Positions 10,636 to 23,650 of a stretch of 64,000 nt of DNA are shown here, one piece after another. How positions within the stretch are numbered: the first letter of the stretch is position 1; each line of letters starts with the position of its first letter. This stretch comes from Phoronis australis. Taxonomy: Eukaryota; Phoronida; Phoronidae. The stretch spans positions 181,075 to 245,074 of the forward strand of contig NMRA01000364.1 in NCBI GenBank assembly GCA_002633005.1, read 5' to 3'. The translations under genes were made by a program, and so were the position numbers. The notes beneath the pieces were generated by a model that made no database searches, was not told the DNA's origin, and worked only from the letters and a program-made list of their open reading frames with translations.

Positions 10636-12666
10636 ATGTCGGGGTTGTTTGCAGTCGTTGTTGTGTTACTGTTGTGGCAACCGTCGGAAGCTGTGACAAA
10701 CAATAACAACAATAATAACAACAACAACAACAACAATAATGTTAATGTTAACAACGCGTATCAACTTGAAATAGCGAATATGAAACTGCGAATTAAGTCT
10801 CTTGAAAATGATGCTACGCTACGACGGACTGAACAGATGGTAGGTGGGATGTTTCTTCTCAGGTCTATTAATAGGACACGTTTTTGTTATGCCAGTATAT
10901 ATCCAATAGTTAAGTACGGAATGTATTTCGAAGTATTTTAAAAAGCAACTCACTCCAAATGTAGATTCCAATTCTCCAACTGATTAATATAAGCATTAAA
11001 AAAGACTGTTCAAAATTAGGTTTGAGGACGGGCAACTTTTTACAATAATTTTTATGTTTTTGGTTAGCATCCTTCTTTGATTGCCGAGCATTTAAGAATA
11101 TTTACGTAGTTAGCAATCAGTTTTTCATTGAAAACATATTCGGAGACTTGTGATTGTTGAAAACACAGGAATGTAGTTACTTTAAAAACTTCCGCCACTA
11201 GATTCCAAGCTTCCAATGGGCGTTATAAAAGCAGACATTAGCCGCCCTCCGTCAAAAAACTAACTTTGGCTTTCGACCACTTGCGTGTCACGTAGATTAG
11301 AGACGATTCCCCAGCTTGGTAAGAACTAAAAAACAGCTCGTTATCGTTTGAAATAAGTCTCTCTAAGGTAGCTTGTCACGGTGAGTCATTTTATGCGAAA
11401 GAACGCGGTACCAAGCCCTGGCAAGCTATCATTTCTTTCATAGCCCAAAAATCATACCTCATTTGAGTAACGACCAGTTTGATACAGCAATATAAACTTG
11501 CCTGCCTGAAAAAAAGTTAGTTTTTCTTGTGATTTATTGCCGCTTGAAAATAAGTTGTAACGTTTTTGTGAAAAACGTTATGTTCAAAAAGTCGTTCCAT
11601 CTTCAGGTACTACAGCAGCAGATTAGAATGCAATCCACCACCATTACAGGCTTGAATCGCGAGTTGGCTGTGTTGTCTCACCAGATGGCAGGAGTGCTCT
11701 CATCTCTGTCCACCATTGAGAAATCACTGAAAAGCGGAGGTATGGTCATCACATTCTACGGTTTCAAGTGTGCAAGTGTATGTGCTCCATCACCACATGC
11801 ATAGTTTTCTAACAAAAGGCAAACGCAGCCTGTGATCGCAGAGGGAACCATGTACGAAGTACATCGGTCTGTCTACCCATTTCGAACTAAAGGGCCTGTA
11901 TGCTACTTCAAGTTTCCAGAAAGAACACACGGTCTTCTCAGGATGTGTCCTCAGATGGCAATTCTTGTTGATGTTTAGATTCCAACGAATTGTGCATTTT
12001 GCAATGATAAACCTACCCCTAGAACTAAAGAATTTTCCAAAATAACAAAGTTTTACATGTTTGTGGTACCTATTTAGCTATGGAATTGACTGATCTGACC
12101 GCATGAATTATAAAAAATAATTTGATATTCAAAGTTGCTCCAAACCCGCCTTTTACAAACTGACTTCATAAAACTGGTCCCACGATGTTCCTTAGGAATT
12201 ATTCGTGGAGTTGAGAAAAGTTAAGTGGCAGTTCTAACTTCAGACGAAGGTAGAGTTCACTAGCTTCAGGACCTCTCTAGAACCTCGCTAGAAAAACAAG
12301 ACTACGCGAGATTACCTGAGATAATAACTTATATTCTGAATGAGAGCACAATGATTTTGGATGGATTATTCTCGCCGAGAGACAGCTGTTGAACTCTACC
12401 CAAGCTCAAAAATAGACTTGACCCGACTGGTCCTTTTAAGCGCCGATAAGCTCTTCCGTGTCTCGAAAATCACTTCTAATCTGAGCAAGGGACATTTGTA
12501 TAACGTTGAGTGTCTTAAATCGTCTATTCCATTTTGTGACAAATTGGATTTGCAGCACCATTAATTCAACCAGTTTGCTTAAAGCCATTCTTCTTGTCGA
12601 TTTCCAGTTCTGAAAAGACGCTCTATCAACGAGGAGGACGGGAAACAGCGGGATCTCCTTGAATGA
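10636..12666 (+). CDS. Small secreted coiled-coil protein, poly-Asn, three exons
   Basis: Exons 10636-10839, 11607-11739 and 12608-12666 join in phases 0 and 1 at GT-AG introns and encode 131 residues. Residues 1-19 are a strong signal peptide (Val/Leu core, ending PSEA). A run of 14 asparagines, encoded by an AAC/AAT microsatellite, follows at 22-35. Residues about 41-110 show heptad-like Leu/Ile/Met spacing (IANMKLRIKSLEND, LNRELAVLSHQM), predicting a coiled coil. The protein ends in a charged tail (KRRSINEEDGK). Intron phases and the second exon resemble the CTHRC1-like gene 3 kb downstream, so the two are probably tandem paralogues. This one lacks the C-terminal globular domain, and no such exon was found before 15704. 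It may be a truncated copy or an independent short secreted protein. Confidence 0.7.
12250..12362. repeat. Decayed copy of the CGCTAGGACCT MITE family
   Basis: The stretch with AACCTCGCTAGAAAAACAAG, CGCGAGATTAC and ATGAGAGCAC matches the complement of the intact MITE at 53568-53694 in order and spacing. It lies in the second intron of the secreted coiled-coil gene. Confidence 0.55.
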
Positions 12667-15025
12667 ACAGTGCTGCTTGGAAACCCACCCCTCGTTTCCG
12701 TAAAGCTTATGCTAAATTTGCTGTGCATCAAAACGAGCACATTACGGAAATAAAACTATCTGTTTCATGCTCGTGTTAAATTATATAGACATGCCCATAG
12801 TGGATTTATTATGTTTACGTCTACAAACGTGCTCTTAAAGCTGCAGTGATATCCTTTCCACGTACTGAATTTGAGAAGAATGCTAATTAATCCCGTCTCA
12901 AAACGCCTTGCAATTATAGCACCAGTTTTAACATAAATTAGACTTGAGGAATAACCTGTGATGGGATTGAAGCGCTCACATTTCGGTAGGGCTGCCCAGC
13001 CTTGGGGTTTTTTGAAGCATACGGGACTTCCTTTTTTACTCGTAATTACTCTGGATGTTTGTCGTGACAACGAAAATACCCCTCCCCCCCTTTGATGATA
13101 GAAGAGGTTCGAGATCAATTCTTGAGGCCGAGTGGCCTAGTTAGGATTTTGTCTTTAACGGATAAAAACGGACAAAGAACACACGAATGTCGATGAAATT
13201 ACCCATTGAAACTTTAATGAACTTCAATTTTACTGATATTTCAACGTGGCCGTAGTTACCGTAGCAGAAGAAGCAATGGTTCCGCAAGTGTTGTTTGATG
13301 AGTGGTGGTACTAAGAAGCTGTGGGCCTTATCTACTCAGTGGGTCAGCGTGGTGTGACGCGGCAAGTAATTATTATGTAAGGTACATCGTCACAGCTGTC
13401 CGTGAAATGAAACACCTGCTTCCAGGCCTCTGACTTACCATGTTTACTCACGCCTGAGTGCCAAGCGCCATGATGTTTTTTTTTTTACCCCGGCCGCAGG
13501 AGACGCCAACGATGCAGTAGATTAAGCGACAGAGATCCAGAATTTGAGAGGACTACTCGGTTCCAATGACGAGGAAAGGCTTTTAGTAGAACAAAATGTA
13601 TGTTTCCAAGACAGACATGCTGTGCATATTCTTAAAGTTTTTGATGGTTGCATATCCTCCAATCAAAACCATCGCTGATGTCGAGTCGGAACCAATGGTG
13701 TCTTCGTAGACGACTCCCTTTATGGCTGGGTGGCACGTAGTTTCGAATATCAGACGAGATGAAATGTATACACTCTTGAGCTCGTTGCGTTCGAGAGTGA
13801 GATTTAATTCAGGATTTTGAGTTGGGGGGGGGNAAGTTTGGGTTTGCGAACCTGTTGACTAAAAACAAAAAAACGGTAAACGGGGTTTGTTCAGGGCCTA
13901 TGCATTGTTTATTCACCCCTCGAGCCCCCCCTGCTTGCGCGCATGTGCTAGTCAGTAATTCGCACCCGAACTCCCGAATGGTATCTGGTAGAATTTTAAG
14001 GGGGGCATGGCCCCCTTGCCCCCCCCCCCCACCTAATTCCGCCACTGGCAACTGTCTGATCGCAGACAGCGACAACAGTAAGATGCACAGAGTCAACATC
14101 GATATATTAATTCCGCATCTCCGAACATGCGCTTGCTCATTGTCAAGGTCAAAAATAAAATGATAGCGTGCGAAAAGCACAATGGACTAGAAACGAATAA
14201 CCACGTGTAGGGCCTACTAATAATTTACAAATTCTTCTCCAGAAAATCTTTCTAGATCGATATAGTGTTAATCATTTGTATCGTTTGTTTTCAAGTTTCA
14301 TTTTAGATAACAAATCCATAAAACGAATTTCAACACAAAGCCACTTGATCAAACCTTCTTTACAAAATTTGGGTACGAAAGTAAATGCTTTTAAAAGTTA
14401 GCCTCATGTGTTCGCGCCTAGGTGCGTCGTACTTTCATTTTACTGAACTCATATTTCAATATAAAACTTCGTTCATAGTTTTGTGATTCCTTTCGCCGAT
14501 GTAACATGGGGTACTCTAATGTTCTAAAATCGGACATAATACCAGTTACCACCAAACAATTTTGAGCTGTTGGAGATATAAGTACTTGGACATACTTTAT
14601 GAAGCCGAATTTGCCTAGTACCGATAAGAAAACCAGTAATTTTTGGTACTACGTTTGAAATGAGTATCGGAGTGGCCGTGGCATTATTCATATTCGTGAA
14701 GTACGCAATTGGCAATTACAGTACATGAAAAGTGGTTACCGTATATGCAACTAGATCACAACAACTTGTGTTGGAAATATTTTCAAAAAATCCGATTTCC
14801 TTTTCTGTGTCATTGTCAGGGAACGCCCACGCTATTCCTCAAACATTTTCAACACTAGTAAGCTTTTCTCGAAACGTATTTTTGTTATCCAAGATGTGTT
14901 GGTCTATCTAGATAGTCCTAGTAATGCTTTAGCAGCACACGAAGACGCTATATAAACACCCAAACGCACGGACATCACCGAGAGAAAACAACAAAGAAAG
15001 ACGAACGGTGAGTAGTTGTAGTTTC
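12667..15025. other. No gene recognised; GC-rich repeat debris near 13.8-14.05 kb
   Basis: No exon similar to the CTHRC1 C-terminal domain was found here. At 13825-14050 two G/C homopolymer runs (one containing an N at 13833) flank about 200 bp, probably a decayed GC-rich element. Around 13122-13150 the string GCCGAGTGGCCTAGTTAGG resembles the A-box half of a tRNA-derived SINE, without a convincing B box. Confidence 0.4.
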
Positions 15026-15160
15026 GAACATTACCCGATGTAATACCCAAGGGCGAGGTATGTATCAGTCGAACATTACCTGATGTAATACCCAAGGGCG
15101 AGGTATGTATCAGTCGAACATTACCCGATGTAATACCCAAGGGCGAGGTATGTATCAGTC
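15026..15160. repeat. Three tandem 45-bp units
   Basis: Units 15026-15070, 15071-15115 and 15116-15160 begin GAACATTACC and end GTATGTATCAGTC. Only one base differs (C to T in unit 2). Near-identity means recent expansion. The unit is a multiple of three and is open on the minus strand within a 108-codon frame, but that frame shows no recognised domain. Confidence 0.9.
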
Positions 15161-15703
15161 GCGCGGGGAACCGATATGTTCCATAGAACACCGATGTGTG
15201 CGGGTGTTGGTAGTCGGCCGTTTGTTGCATTTAGCAATTTGACTTCGTATGTGATCAGTGATACTTTTAATATATTGTAGGAATTAAATTTACGAAGTCG
15301 TGCTACCGTTCAAGGAAGGCTTTGAAGAAACTCGAATAATGGTACTAAAATAGGAACATTTTATAGACGTATAGTTCCGAATGATTATGTGTTTTTTTTC
15401 AACCATCAAGTTATCTACCTATGTAAAACAATATAGTTCGGTATCATTCAATTTATGTGGTCTGAGTGCCTGAGTGTGGTTTGAGTTCGGGTTTCGATGT
15501 AAGGGTTTCCGTGCATAGTCAGTTTTGCGACACATGATAAGGTTGCCTGTCATCGGTATCATTATTATCACCAACAGTAGAGCGTGAACAGGTGTGTGTC
15601 CTTCTGAATTCGCAACGAAGCCTCGCCAGCGATAACGTTCACAACGCTACCGTATCTATCGAGCGCTATTGCATTAGGTCACTATGTACTAATTTCGGGC
15701 AAG

Positions 15704-18700
15704 ATGTTGGTCGTTTGTGTACTTTTCTGTGGTCTGTTTGGGCTTGTTGTAGCCACAGGCCCAATGGTTGGCCCTCTGGATTATGTGGCAGAAATTGAGA
15801 AGTTGAAAACTCAATTCATGAACGCTAAGGATACACAGGACGCAGAAATTAAAGTAAGTGACTCAATTCTAATTATTCTTATGTATTTTAATTTGTTTTA
15901 TTTTTAAATTCAGAAATAACAAACATGGACATTTTACCGTTCGTTTCAACAACACGTAATATGTAGTTACCTTGTCAGAAGTTCGTCCGCCAGACCATTG
16001 ATATATAATAAATTCATGACAGACCCAAGAGCTGAAAGACAGCGTCCTGACAAAGGGTTATAATAAAATACTAGGTGGAACCAGTGCACGCCGAAGTTTT
16101 GCCGCCGCAAAACCTGGCGCTTGAAGGTCACGGGAACGAAAGAGGACACTGACGTCGCCTGGGTAGGCGAGATGCTTCTGAGTTTTTCTTTTCAGACGGA
16201 CGAGAGAAGCCCCAAAATCCGGGCCTCGCCATAGCGAATTACATTAGAATTTACGTGATAAACCAACAGGTGGACGATCGAGCAAATGAAATTTGCACGA
16301 GAACAAATTAACACGGTGACGACTGAATATTTGCCACAGATTTTAGTAACCAGGTGAAAGGCCCTTAACAAATCGTGAGTTTGTTCATTTACGTTGAACG
16401 TAGGTCGTAAATCTACTCGAGAAAATCAGTATTTTTATCAATGCAATTTAGCCACAGAGACTATTCATTAACAGTCCGTTAACTGACTTTTTGAACGTGG
16501 CCAATGGCATCGCCCTAAAAGTCATACTTCTGAACACGCCTTGTGTTTGCTTTCAAAATTTTTGCAGATTCTGAAACTACAAGTGCAGTCTCAGCAGAGC
16601 ATGAGTGAAGAACTTAATCATTTACTAGGTGAAGCCAACAAGAAAATTGGGGATCTTTCAACGTTAGTGGACACTTTACAAAGCGACCAACGATCACTAA
16701 AGTACCAGTGCCAAAACGGTTTACGAGAGCAGAATACGCGCTTATCTAAGCTGGGTACGTGAATCAAGGTGATGGGAAACCAATTATGAAGTATTTCGGA
16801 ATGTTTCATAAGAACATCAAGCAGCCTACATTTAATTACTCGGTAAGCAGACATGCTAGTATATATCAGTGACGACGATTGTGAAAGCCCACGCAAATAA
16901 AACATCATTTCAAATTTCATTTGGCACTAATCTGCAGTTTTCAATATTGTTGCAAATGATGTACACGTGCCCTTTGTGATGATAAAAATTGGCGTGTCTT
17001 CTGTACTGTTTCGAGCTTGACTGGTTAAAAACTTTACAGTCGAAGAATCCCTCAAGAAGGGGGTTAGGTTTGTCGAATTAACCCCGAAAAGTGGTGACAA
17101 AAGACTGACTCAATCTTTAAATGGCTCATTTGGGTATCCTCTAATCCGGGGTCGCATGTAATCGTCCACAAAACGGATATTTACAGGTCCATAACTGTCG
17201 TAGCACAATTCTTGCATGGGTGCTGCAGTCTTGTTGTTTTGTCCATGATTAAGATTCTGCATTGCGGTTCCAATCGACTCTGCTACGTAGTGAGCATGTC
17301 TGCTATAGCTGTGAAGTATCCTGTGACAAACTAGCCACCTGTCCGCTACAGTGAAACCGAAGATAGCAACTGGCCCATGAGCCTGCTAGTCCTCATACCT
17401 AGTGTTTTCGCGATGTTTTTTTAGCACAAATGCGAAGAAACGTCAAGGAATTTACGTGGCGGTCACTTCACGACTATACGGATAAGGGGTTGATCAAGGT
17501 AAGGATCCCGTTTACAGATACGTTGCAACTCGAATGAGTTTACTGTAGGAATTTACGGTATAGCTGTTCCGGGTAGTAGTGACCGCGTTCGGCTTGATTG
17601 CATGTTGCCAAATTTAAACATCCACTTTCATGATACCATGGTTTGCTGCGTTCGCTATAATGTTCACTCCTTATTTCTTTACCTTTTTCAATAGTGTACG
17701 TCCTCAATAGACGTGAGCATTTGCTGTGTTCGTCTAGCTTGGCATTCAATTGAGACTGGGCGCTGGAATTAGAAACGATAACTAAAGGCACTGAACTTCA
17801 ATAACAATATTTCTGGCGATAATTTACCATTCCGTATCTTTATTTTCCATCTAGTACAATGACTTACGATTCCGTACCGTTAGTTACGATAATAAACCAT
17901 TGTTTACTTAACTGCTCCGATATTTACAATTTCTTACGATTATTTATTCTGTATCATTTTTTACTCCATTCCGTAATATTGCTTACCCTTTCCTGTCATT
18001 GTTTACAATTCAGCACCAATATACCAAATTCCTTACCTTGATAATTCATTCCGTAGCACAATTTAGGATAACGTATCATTTTCTGTTGCGAAACTATAAC
18101 ATTATTTAACATTTCCTCAACTGTTTACCATTCTGTGCAACTATTTACCATTCTGAACAGATTTTAGTATTCCACACCGATGATTACCACTTTTAATCAC
18201 AATTTACTATCCCGAAACATTACTAACCAATATGCACTATTATGTACCGTTATTAATGATAACGTACTATTGGTTACTAAACCATACCGTCATTTACAAT
18301 TTTTCCTTTTATTTACAATCCATGCCTTCATTTACAAATCGAAATAGTAATTTATCATGCTGAGTCATCAATTATATTTCTGTAGCCCTGTTTACCATAT
18401 CGTACCATTTCTTTCAATTATCAGTCATTCTAAACCACTGATAAACATTCTGAGCAGCTCCTTACCATTCCACATCGTTAATTACCTATTCTAGTCGTCA
18501 TTTACCATTCCATGCCATTATTTACTATTTTGTGCTGTTAACATTATTTACCTTGATGTACCAGTACTTAATATTCTGTACCATTGTTTACCAAACCGTG
18601 AAGTTATTTACCATTCCTTCTAATTATTTGCCACTTTCTACAATTATTTACAATTCTATGTCGTTATTTACCAATTTAAATCCTTATTTACATGCCATCG

Positions 18701-21694
18701 TTTATCAATTTGTACCACTGTTTATCAAAACGTGCAATTTCTTTCAATAATTAATCATTCTATACCAATTATTTACGTTCCAAGCAGTTATTTTCCACTC
18801 CATACCGTTAATTAACGATTCTAGTGTTTTTTACCATTCCAAGTTATCATTTACTGCTTTGTACTACTATTTATATATTCTTAACATTATTTACCTTTCT
18901 GTGCATTTACTTTCTATTCTGTACCATTATTTACGATAACGTACCTTTATTTACCACCTCTCCCAATTACTTACCTTTCTCTACAATTATGTACTTTTCC
19001 ATGTCGTTATTTACAACAGTTAATCATTATTCCGAGCTATTAATTATCACTTTGTACCAATTATAGTAGTTACTTGCCATTCCAAGCCACTGTTTACCAT
19101 TCTGCACTATGATTTACCATTCTGTAGCATTATTTAAGATAACATACCCTTGTTTACCAAACCATGCCATTATTTATTATTTCTTTCAGCTATTTATCAT
19201 TCTGCACCGCTATTTACCATTCGGAACAATTCTTTATCATTCCATATGATAATTACCTATACTAAGCAATATCTACTAATCCCAGCTATTATTTGCCATT
19301 CTGTACCACTATCTACCATTGTGCACAGTAATCTACATTTCCATCCTGTTATTTACCATTCCGTGCCACTATTTATCATTTGGAACAATATTTTACTGTT
19401 TTGTACATTTTATCAAAAACAGTTCCGATGTGCGATTACTCATAAAGAACGTCTATTTGTTGTTGAATTTATGGTTTTTGAATGTTGATAATAATATTGT
19501 CGAGTTTGTCATTATAACTGTTATTATCGTTTTTATCACTGTTTTTTTGCAACAGACTGATATATTGTCATCAGTACCGTAAATCAAATGTTATTTATAT
19601 CATAATAACAAGTATTATTTTCAATGTTTTTTACCATGTTTGCGCGTTTTCAAACAATACGCTTACATCCAAACTAATGCATTTGCGAGGAGTACTTGGG
19701 TCGAATGCGTTACGAAACCGTAAGACCCGGCAATTGAGCGTTTGCTCCAAATTGTGAACCTGTGCCTAATTGTGACTTTAGGCAGATACGTCGCTCAAGA
19801 AAGCAATGCTTCTCTTGGTGGTGACTTTATGAATAGGCATTGAGTTTCGTTGTACAAGAATGACCTTGCGGAGTTTGAATTCCATTGCGACCACGCTCCT
19901 TCAATACAATTCCGTCATTTCCCGTACGACGTTACAATGTACACGAACACATACGTGGTATTGTACGTGATAACGTCACACACAAATAAACGAACTTTGT
20001 ATCGAATGAGCATGATTTTTCGAGTTGTGTAGTTACGATAATCTATTTCCAGGGCTCTGCGATGTATAACGCCACGATTATGCCGCTATGACAACTGGCA
20101 AATTGATGTATTGAGTGTAGCATCTTTGTCTATTAGAATTGAACGGCCACTTTTAATACCTCTAATATTTTCCTTTTTAAAGACAAATTTCTTTATCTGC
20201 CATTCCGTACCATTATCTTCCACTTCCCACAATTTTTTATAATTCTGTATCGCTGTGTTTCACTTGTTATCATAAGTTACAATTTCATATCATTATTTAA
20301 CATTCCTAGCTAAAAGTTGACATCCAACATTGTTATTCACAGGGTTTTTTCATTAATAACCATTCCGTTTCATTAATGCCACCTGAACAGTTTGTTTACC
20401 ATTACTTACCATTTCCTACGATAATTAGCTATTTCATTATTTGCCATTTTGTACCGTTATTTTCCATTTCTTACCATCACCTAAAATCCGTACCCTACTT
20501 ACCTACTTGCCGTCAATTATAATTTCCGTTCAATTATTTGTCATTTGTTACCATTACTTAAAAATCCGTACCCCTTCTTACTTACTATCATTTACATTTT
20601 CCGTTCAATTTGCCATTTCTTACCTTTACCTAAACATCTATCGTACTATCCTTTATCATTCACCATTCTTACCATTGTGTACTACTCCTCACCCTCGTTC
20701 CTTCCCTTACCATTCCCTACCATTTCTTACCATTGGTTACCATCCTATGCCATTCCGTACCAGTCCTTAAGATTAATTACCATATGATTCTTGTGTAGTT
20801 TGAACGAGACGCTAATTTAAGGTGACCTTCAGGTAAGATGACTTCGAGTTAACAAAAATTCTAATAAAATTTACAAAAAACGAATTTTTCCAGTCAGTTA
20901 CTTTTACAAAGACGAACGCAAGCAGTGCTTTGAAGTTAACTTGGAATGGTGATCTGAGGTCTTTGCCGCAGAGAGGTGGCATAAAAACGTGCAACCGCTG
21001 GTTTTTCGTGATAAATGGCAAAGAATGTTCCAATCCAGCGCCCATTGATGGCCTCATCGAGATGAGCAACGTTGTGAACATCCATCGTCCATCATCAAGT
21101 GAGTTTACGACACTGCTGGAAACTTAAGCTAATTTTATGAATGTTCTTTTCCATGAGGTGTCGCACAATAACCTGACGCTTTCCACCTGTCTCAACGTCA
21201 CCTAGAGTAGAGGGCGAATGTGCAACTCACGCTACACACTGATCAACAATCAATTGAATACAACACAGTTGTTTTGTACACCGTGTGAAAATTAGTCTTT
21301 TCGTAGTCAGCGAGATGAACTTACCATACAAGTTTCAATAATTATTACACTATACAATTGTCTTTCAAAATGTTATTCTGGAAGCACGGTCCATAAGTCT
21401 GGATACAGCCCTGTAGGCTATGGTTTCTTTGATGATACTTCCGCTAATGGTTGTAAAAAGTGACACTTTCGGAGTTTCCGTCTACCTGCTTCCTGCACCT
21501 GGCTGATGTTTAGACGTACGTGTTCACAAGCTTTCCCTCATTTTTCAGTTGAAGGACTGTGCTTTGATATAGCAGCCGGCAATGTCAAGATTGACTTCTA
21601 TGTTGGAAACTGCCCGGCAGGTCTGCTACTAGGAGACGCCCACACGTGCTTTGGGACCACGTGCAGAATTCTAGTTGAAGAATTGAACGTTTGA
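15704..21694 (+). CDS. CTHRC1-like secreted protein with coiled coil instead of collagen
   Basis: Exons 15704-15853, 16568-16754, 17425-17498, 20894-21098 and 21549-21694 join in consistent phase (0,1,0,1), giving 253 residues. Residues 1-18 are a signal peptide. About 25-115 are heptad-rich and predict a long coiled coil (IEKLKTQF, LQVQSQQSM, LSTLVDTLQSDQ). From about 123 to the end the protein follows the globular domain of collagen triple helix repeat-containing 1: TWRSLHDY, VTFTKTNASSALKL, CNRWFFVINGKEC, NIHRPSSIEGLC, then a closing ILVEELNV. This domain holds six cysteines and an NAS glycosylation site at 145. No Gly-X-Y repeat is present. In vertebrates CTHRC1 is an extracellular glycoprotein linked to Wnt/planar polarity and matrix remodelling; here the coiled coil could replace collagen as the oligomeriser. 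Intron 3 holds the 20-bp satellite arrays. The role in this organism is inferred only. Confidence 0.9.
17830..19420. repeat. Degenerate 20-bp satellite array, intron of CTHRC1-like gene
   Basis: About 80 diverged units of roughly TTATTTACCATTCTGTACCA run head to tail; four consecutive units at about 18605-18690 are exactly 20 bp each. The plus (coding) strand is strikingly poor in G. The many open frames across this region are by-products of the repeat. Confidence 0.85.
20190..20785. repeat. Related satellite array with 10-bp sub-periodicity
   Basis: The same TTACCATT-type units reappear after about 770 bp of unrelated sequence. Near 20700-20770 the spacing shortens to about 10 bp (TTACCATTCC, CTACCATTTC, TTACCATTGG), half of the unit in the first array. 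It ends about 110 bp before exon 4 of the CTHRC1-like gene. Confidence 0.8.
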
Positions 21695-23646
21695 AAGGAT
21701 TTAACTTGGTGGTAAATTTCGCCACGTGAAGCCTTCTATAACTCAGGGAGCGGCAAAACGAATAAATTTTAAATGACTATAACTTGGGAATCAGTACTTC
21801 CATGGAAACGACGCAGACGACAGGAACTGAAAGTGGTACTTTATTGAGTTACTCTCTGTGATCACTTTCGGGGAGGAACTTATTTGTTTTGATGTCACCA
21901 ACCATTGAATTATAATAAGAAAAAATTCCCACGTTTAAACTTGTAATTTGTCTTTTAAAGTTGACTGATTCTGCAAGTTGGACATGGAATAAAACATATT
22001 TAAAAACAAAAAAATACTGAGGTGTCCACGAAGGAGTGATACTGCAAATAAAGTGTCCAGGGGTTGCAAAACGTCATAGTTTATTTTTTTACATTAAAAT
22101 AGTAATTTAAAGCAAATTTCTGAATTTTTGAGTAGCTCATGCCGATGAAATTTGGAACTACCATTTCAATAGTGTTATTGGAGTTGTAACCATAAATGTA
22201 TTACCAAAGTGACAACGGTACCACTCAATCAAAGAACACATTTACGAATATGTCACACTAAAGCACTCGTTTTTTTAAAAAAAAGCATTTAAATTTTACA
22301 CGAGGGCCGGATTAAGCTTTACAACTTTGCTCCCAGATCGTTCATATCTTATTCATGCCATAAAGTAAAATGTGAGCATTTTTAATTTAACAAATTAAAA
22401 TCAAAATTAAAGTGAGCCTTAATATTTGACGCGAAAAATAAAATTAAATGACCTGACACGAGTTGCGGTCTTGACCAACCAAAGCAACGTCTTCAAAATT
22501 AAGAATGATTCAATTCGTTGCAATGTTGATTTTTAAAGAAAATTACAAGTTTCTGAAAGGTATACGTTTGAATGCAGCGGCGATACTAAGTAATAAAGAA
22601 ATTCACCCCTAAATCTCCGGCACCTATAATTCCCATTCTCACTGTTTTCCAGACGACACTGCCCATCTTGTTACCAGTCTCCAACCCTATGATCCGAGAC
22701 GTCCTTTCCTCCGCACATGGTGTTCTCGCTTCACGTTAATTCAATTTATACGCGACTTCTTGGTGTATATGAGGGACATGAGGTCGTATGCGCAAAAAAT
22801 CTGTTGAGCTGAGTGGCAGCTTGGGTATTTATCAATAAACTATGGGGTCAAATGTAAAGTTGAAATGAGTTTCTACCGGATGAGGGCTTTTTGCAAGGAA
22901 CTGGAACCGGTCATGGCCCCGTTGTGACCCTCCTTCCCGTGGATCTGCCAGTGATAATCAGTCACGGGTTACAGACAATTCTATCTTTTCTCGTTGACAC
23001 GTTCAGTGTTCAGATAACGCGATGAACTAGACAGGAAAGACTGCCATCATCGTGACACTACTTTGCAAACCAGTTCGGATAACCGTCATTGCTAAATATT
23101 CGCTACACACCAGTTTTATTCACTGGTAGATGCTTTTATTAAAAAAGAAGAAAAAAAAACGAACAAAAACCTGGTCAGAATCCACGTTTATTGAAGAAGT
23201 TTTGCAACAGGATTTAACTGGCGAATAACTAAAAGCTTCTAACCCAACGGTATAAAGGAAACTTGGATTGACGCCGAAATTTTAACGAAACTTGGTTGCA
23301 CTGAGGAGGATGGTATTGTAAAGAAGCTTTGGCCCATCAATTTTGATCCGGAAGAACGTCGGAACGGGAGAACATAAATGCGGGGTGACTGGGCAAGGAA
23401 AACGAACGTGGCCTACGTGACCCTCCGAACACTGAAACATGGAAAACTGGATGGACAACTGACGGAGGGGAATATGAATACCGGGAAATACGGTCCCGAA
23501 AACAAAGGGCAAGAACAAGGTTTTCGTCAGGAAAATATTTCACGTGTGTTCACAGTTAAAGTTAATAGGGTTTTAAAGCTATTTTAACGTTAATGTTTTG
23601 CAAGGTTGGTTATGGTAACTAATACTTGACCAAATTCACGTCAATC
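21695..23646. other. No gene recognised
   Basis: This interval follows the CTHRC1-like stop codon, with AATAAA at about 21760 that could serve as its polyadenylation signal. Overlapping short frames at 23282-23587 show no known domain. Confidence 0.45.
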
Positions 23647-23650
23647 TTAA

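Noticed and set aside
10554-10754. Poly-leucine minus-strand frame
   Set aside because: Antisense shadow of the poly-asparagine AAC repeat in the secreted coiled-coil gene.
13122-13150. tRNA-like string GCCGAGTGGCCTAGTTAGG
   Set aside because: No cloverleaf, anticodon loop or B box could be drawn; possibly SINE-derived.
18532-19582. Several 70-110-codon hydrophobic frames
   Set aside because: They are read from the TTATTTACCATT satellite inside an intron; repeats with few G avoid stops in some frames.
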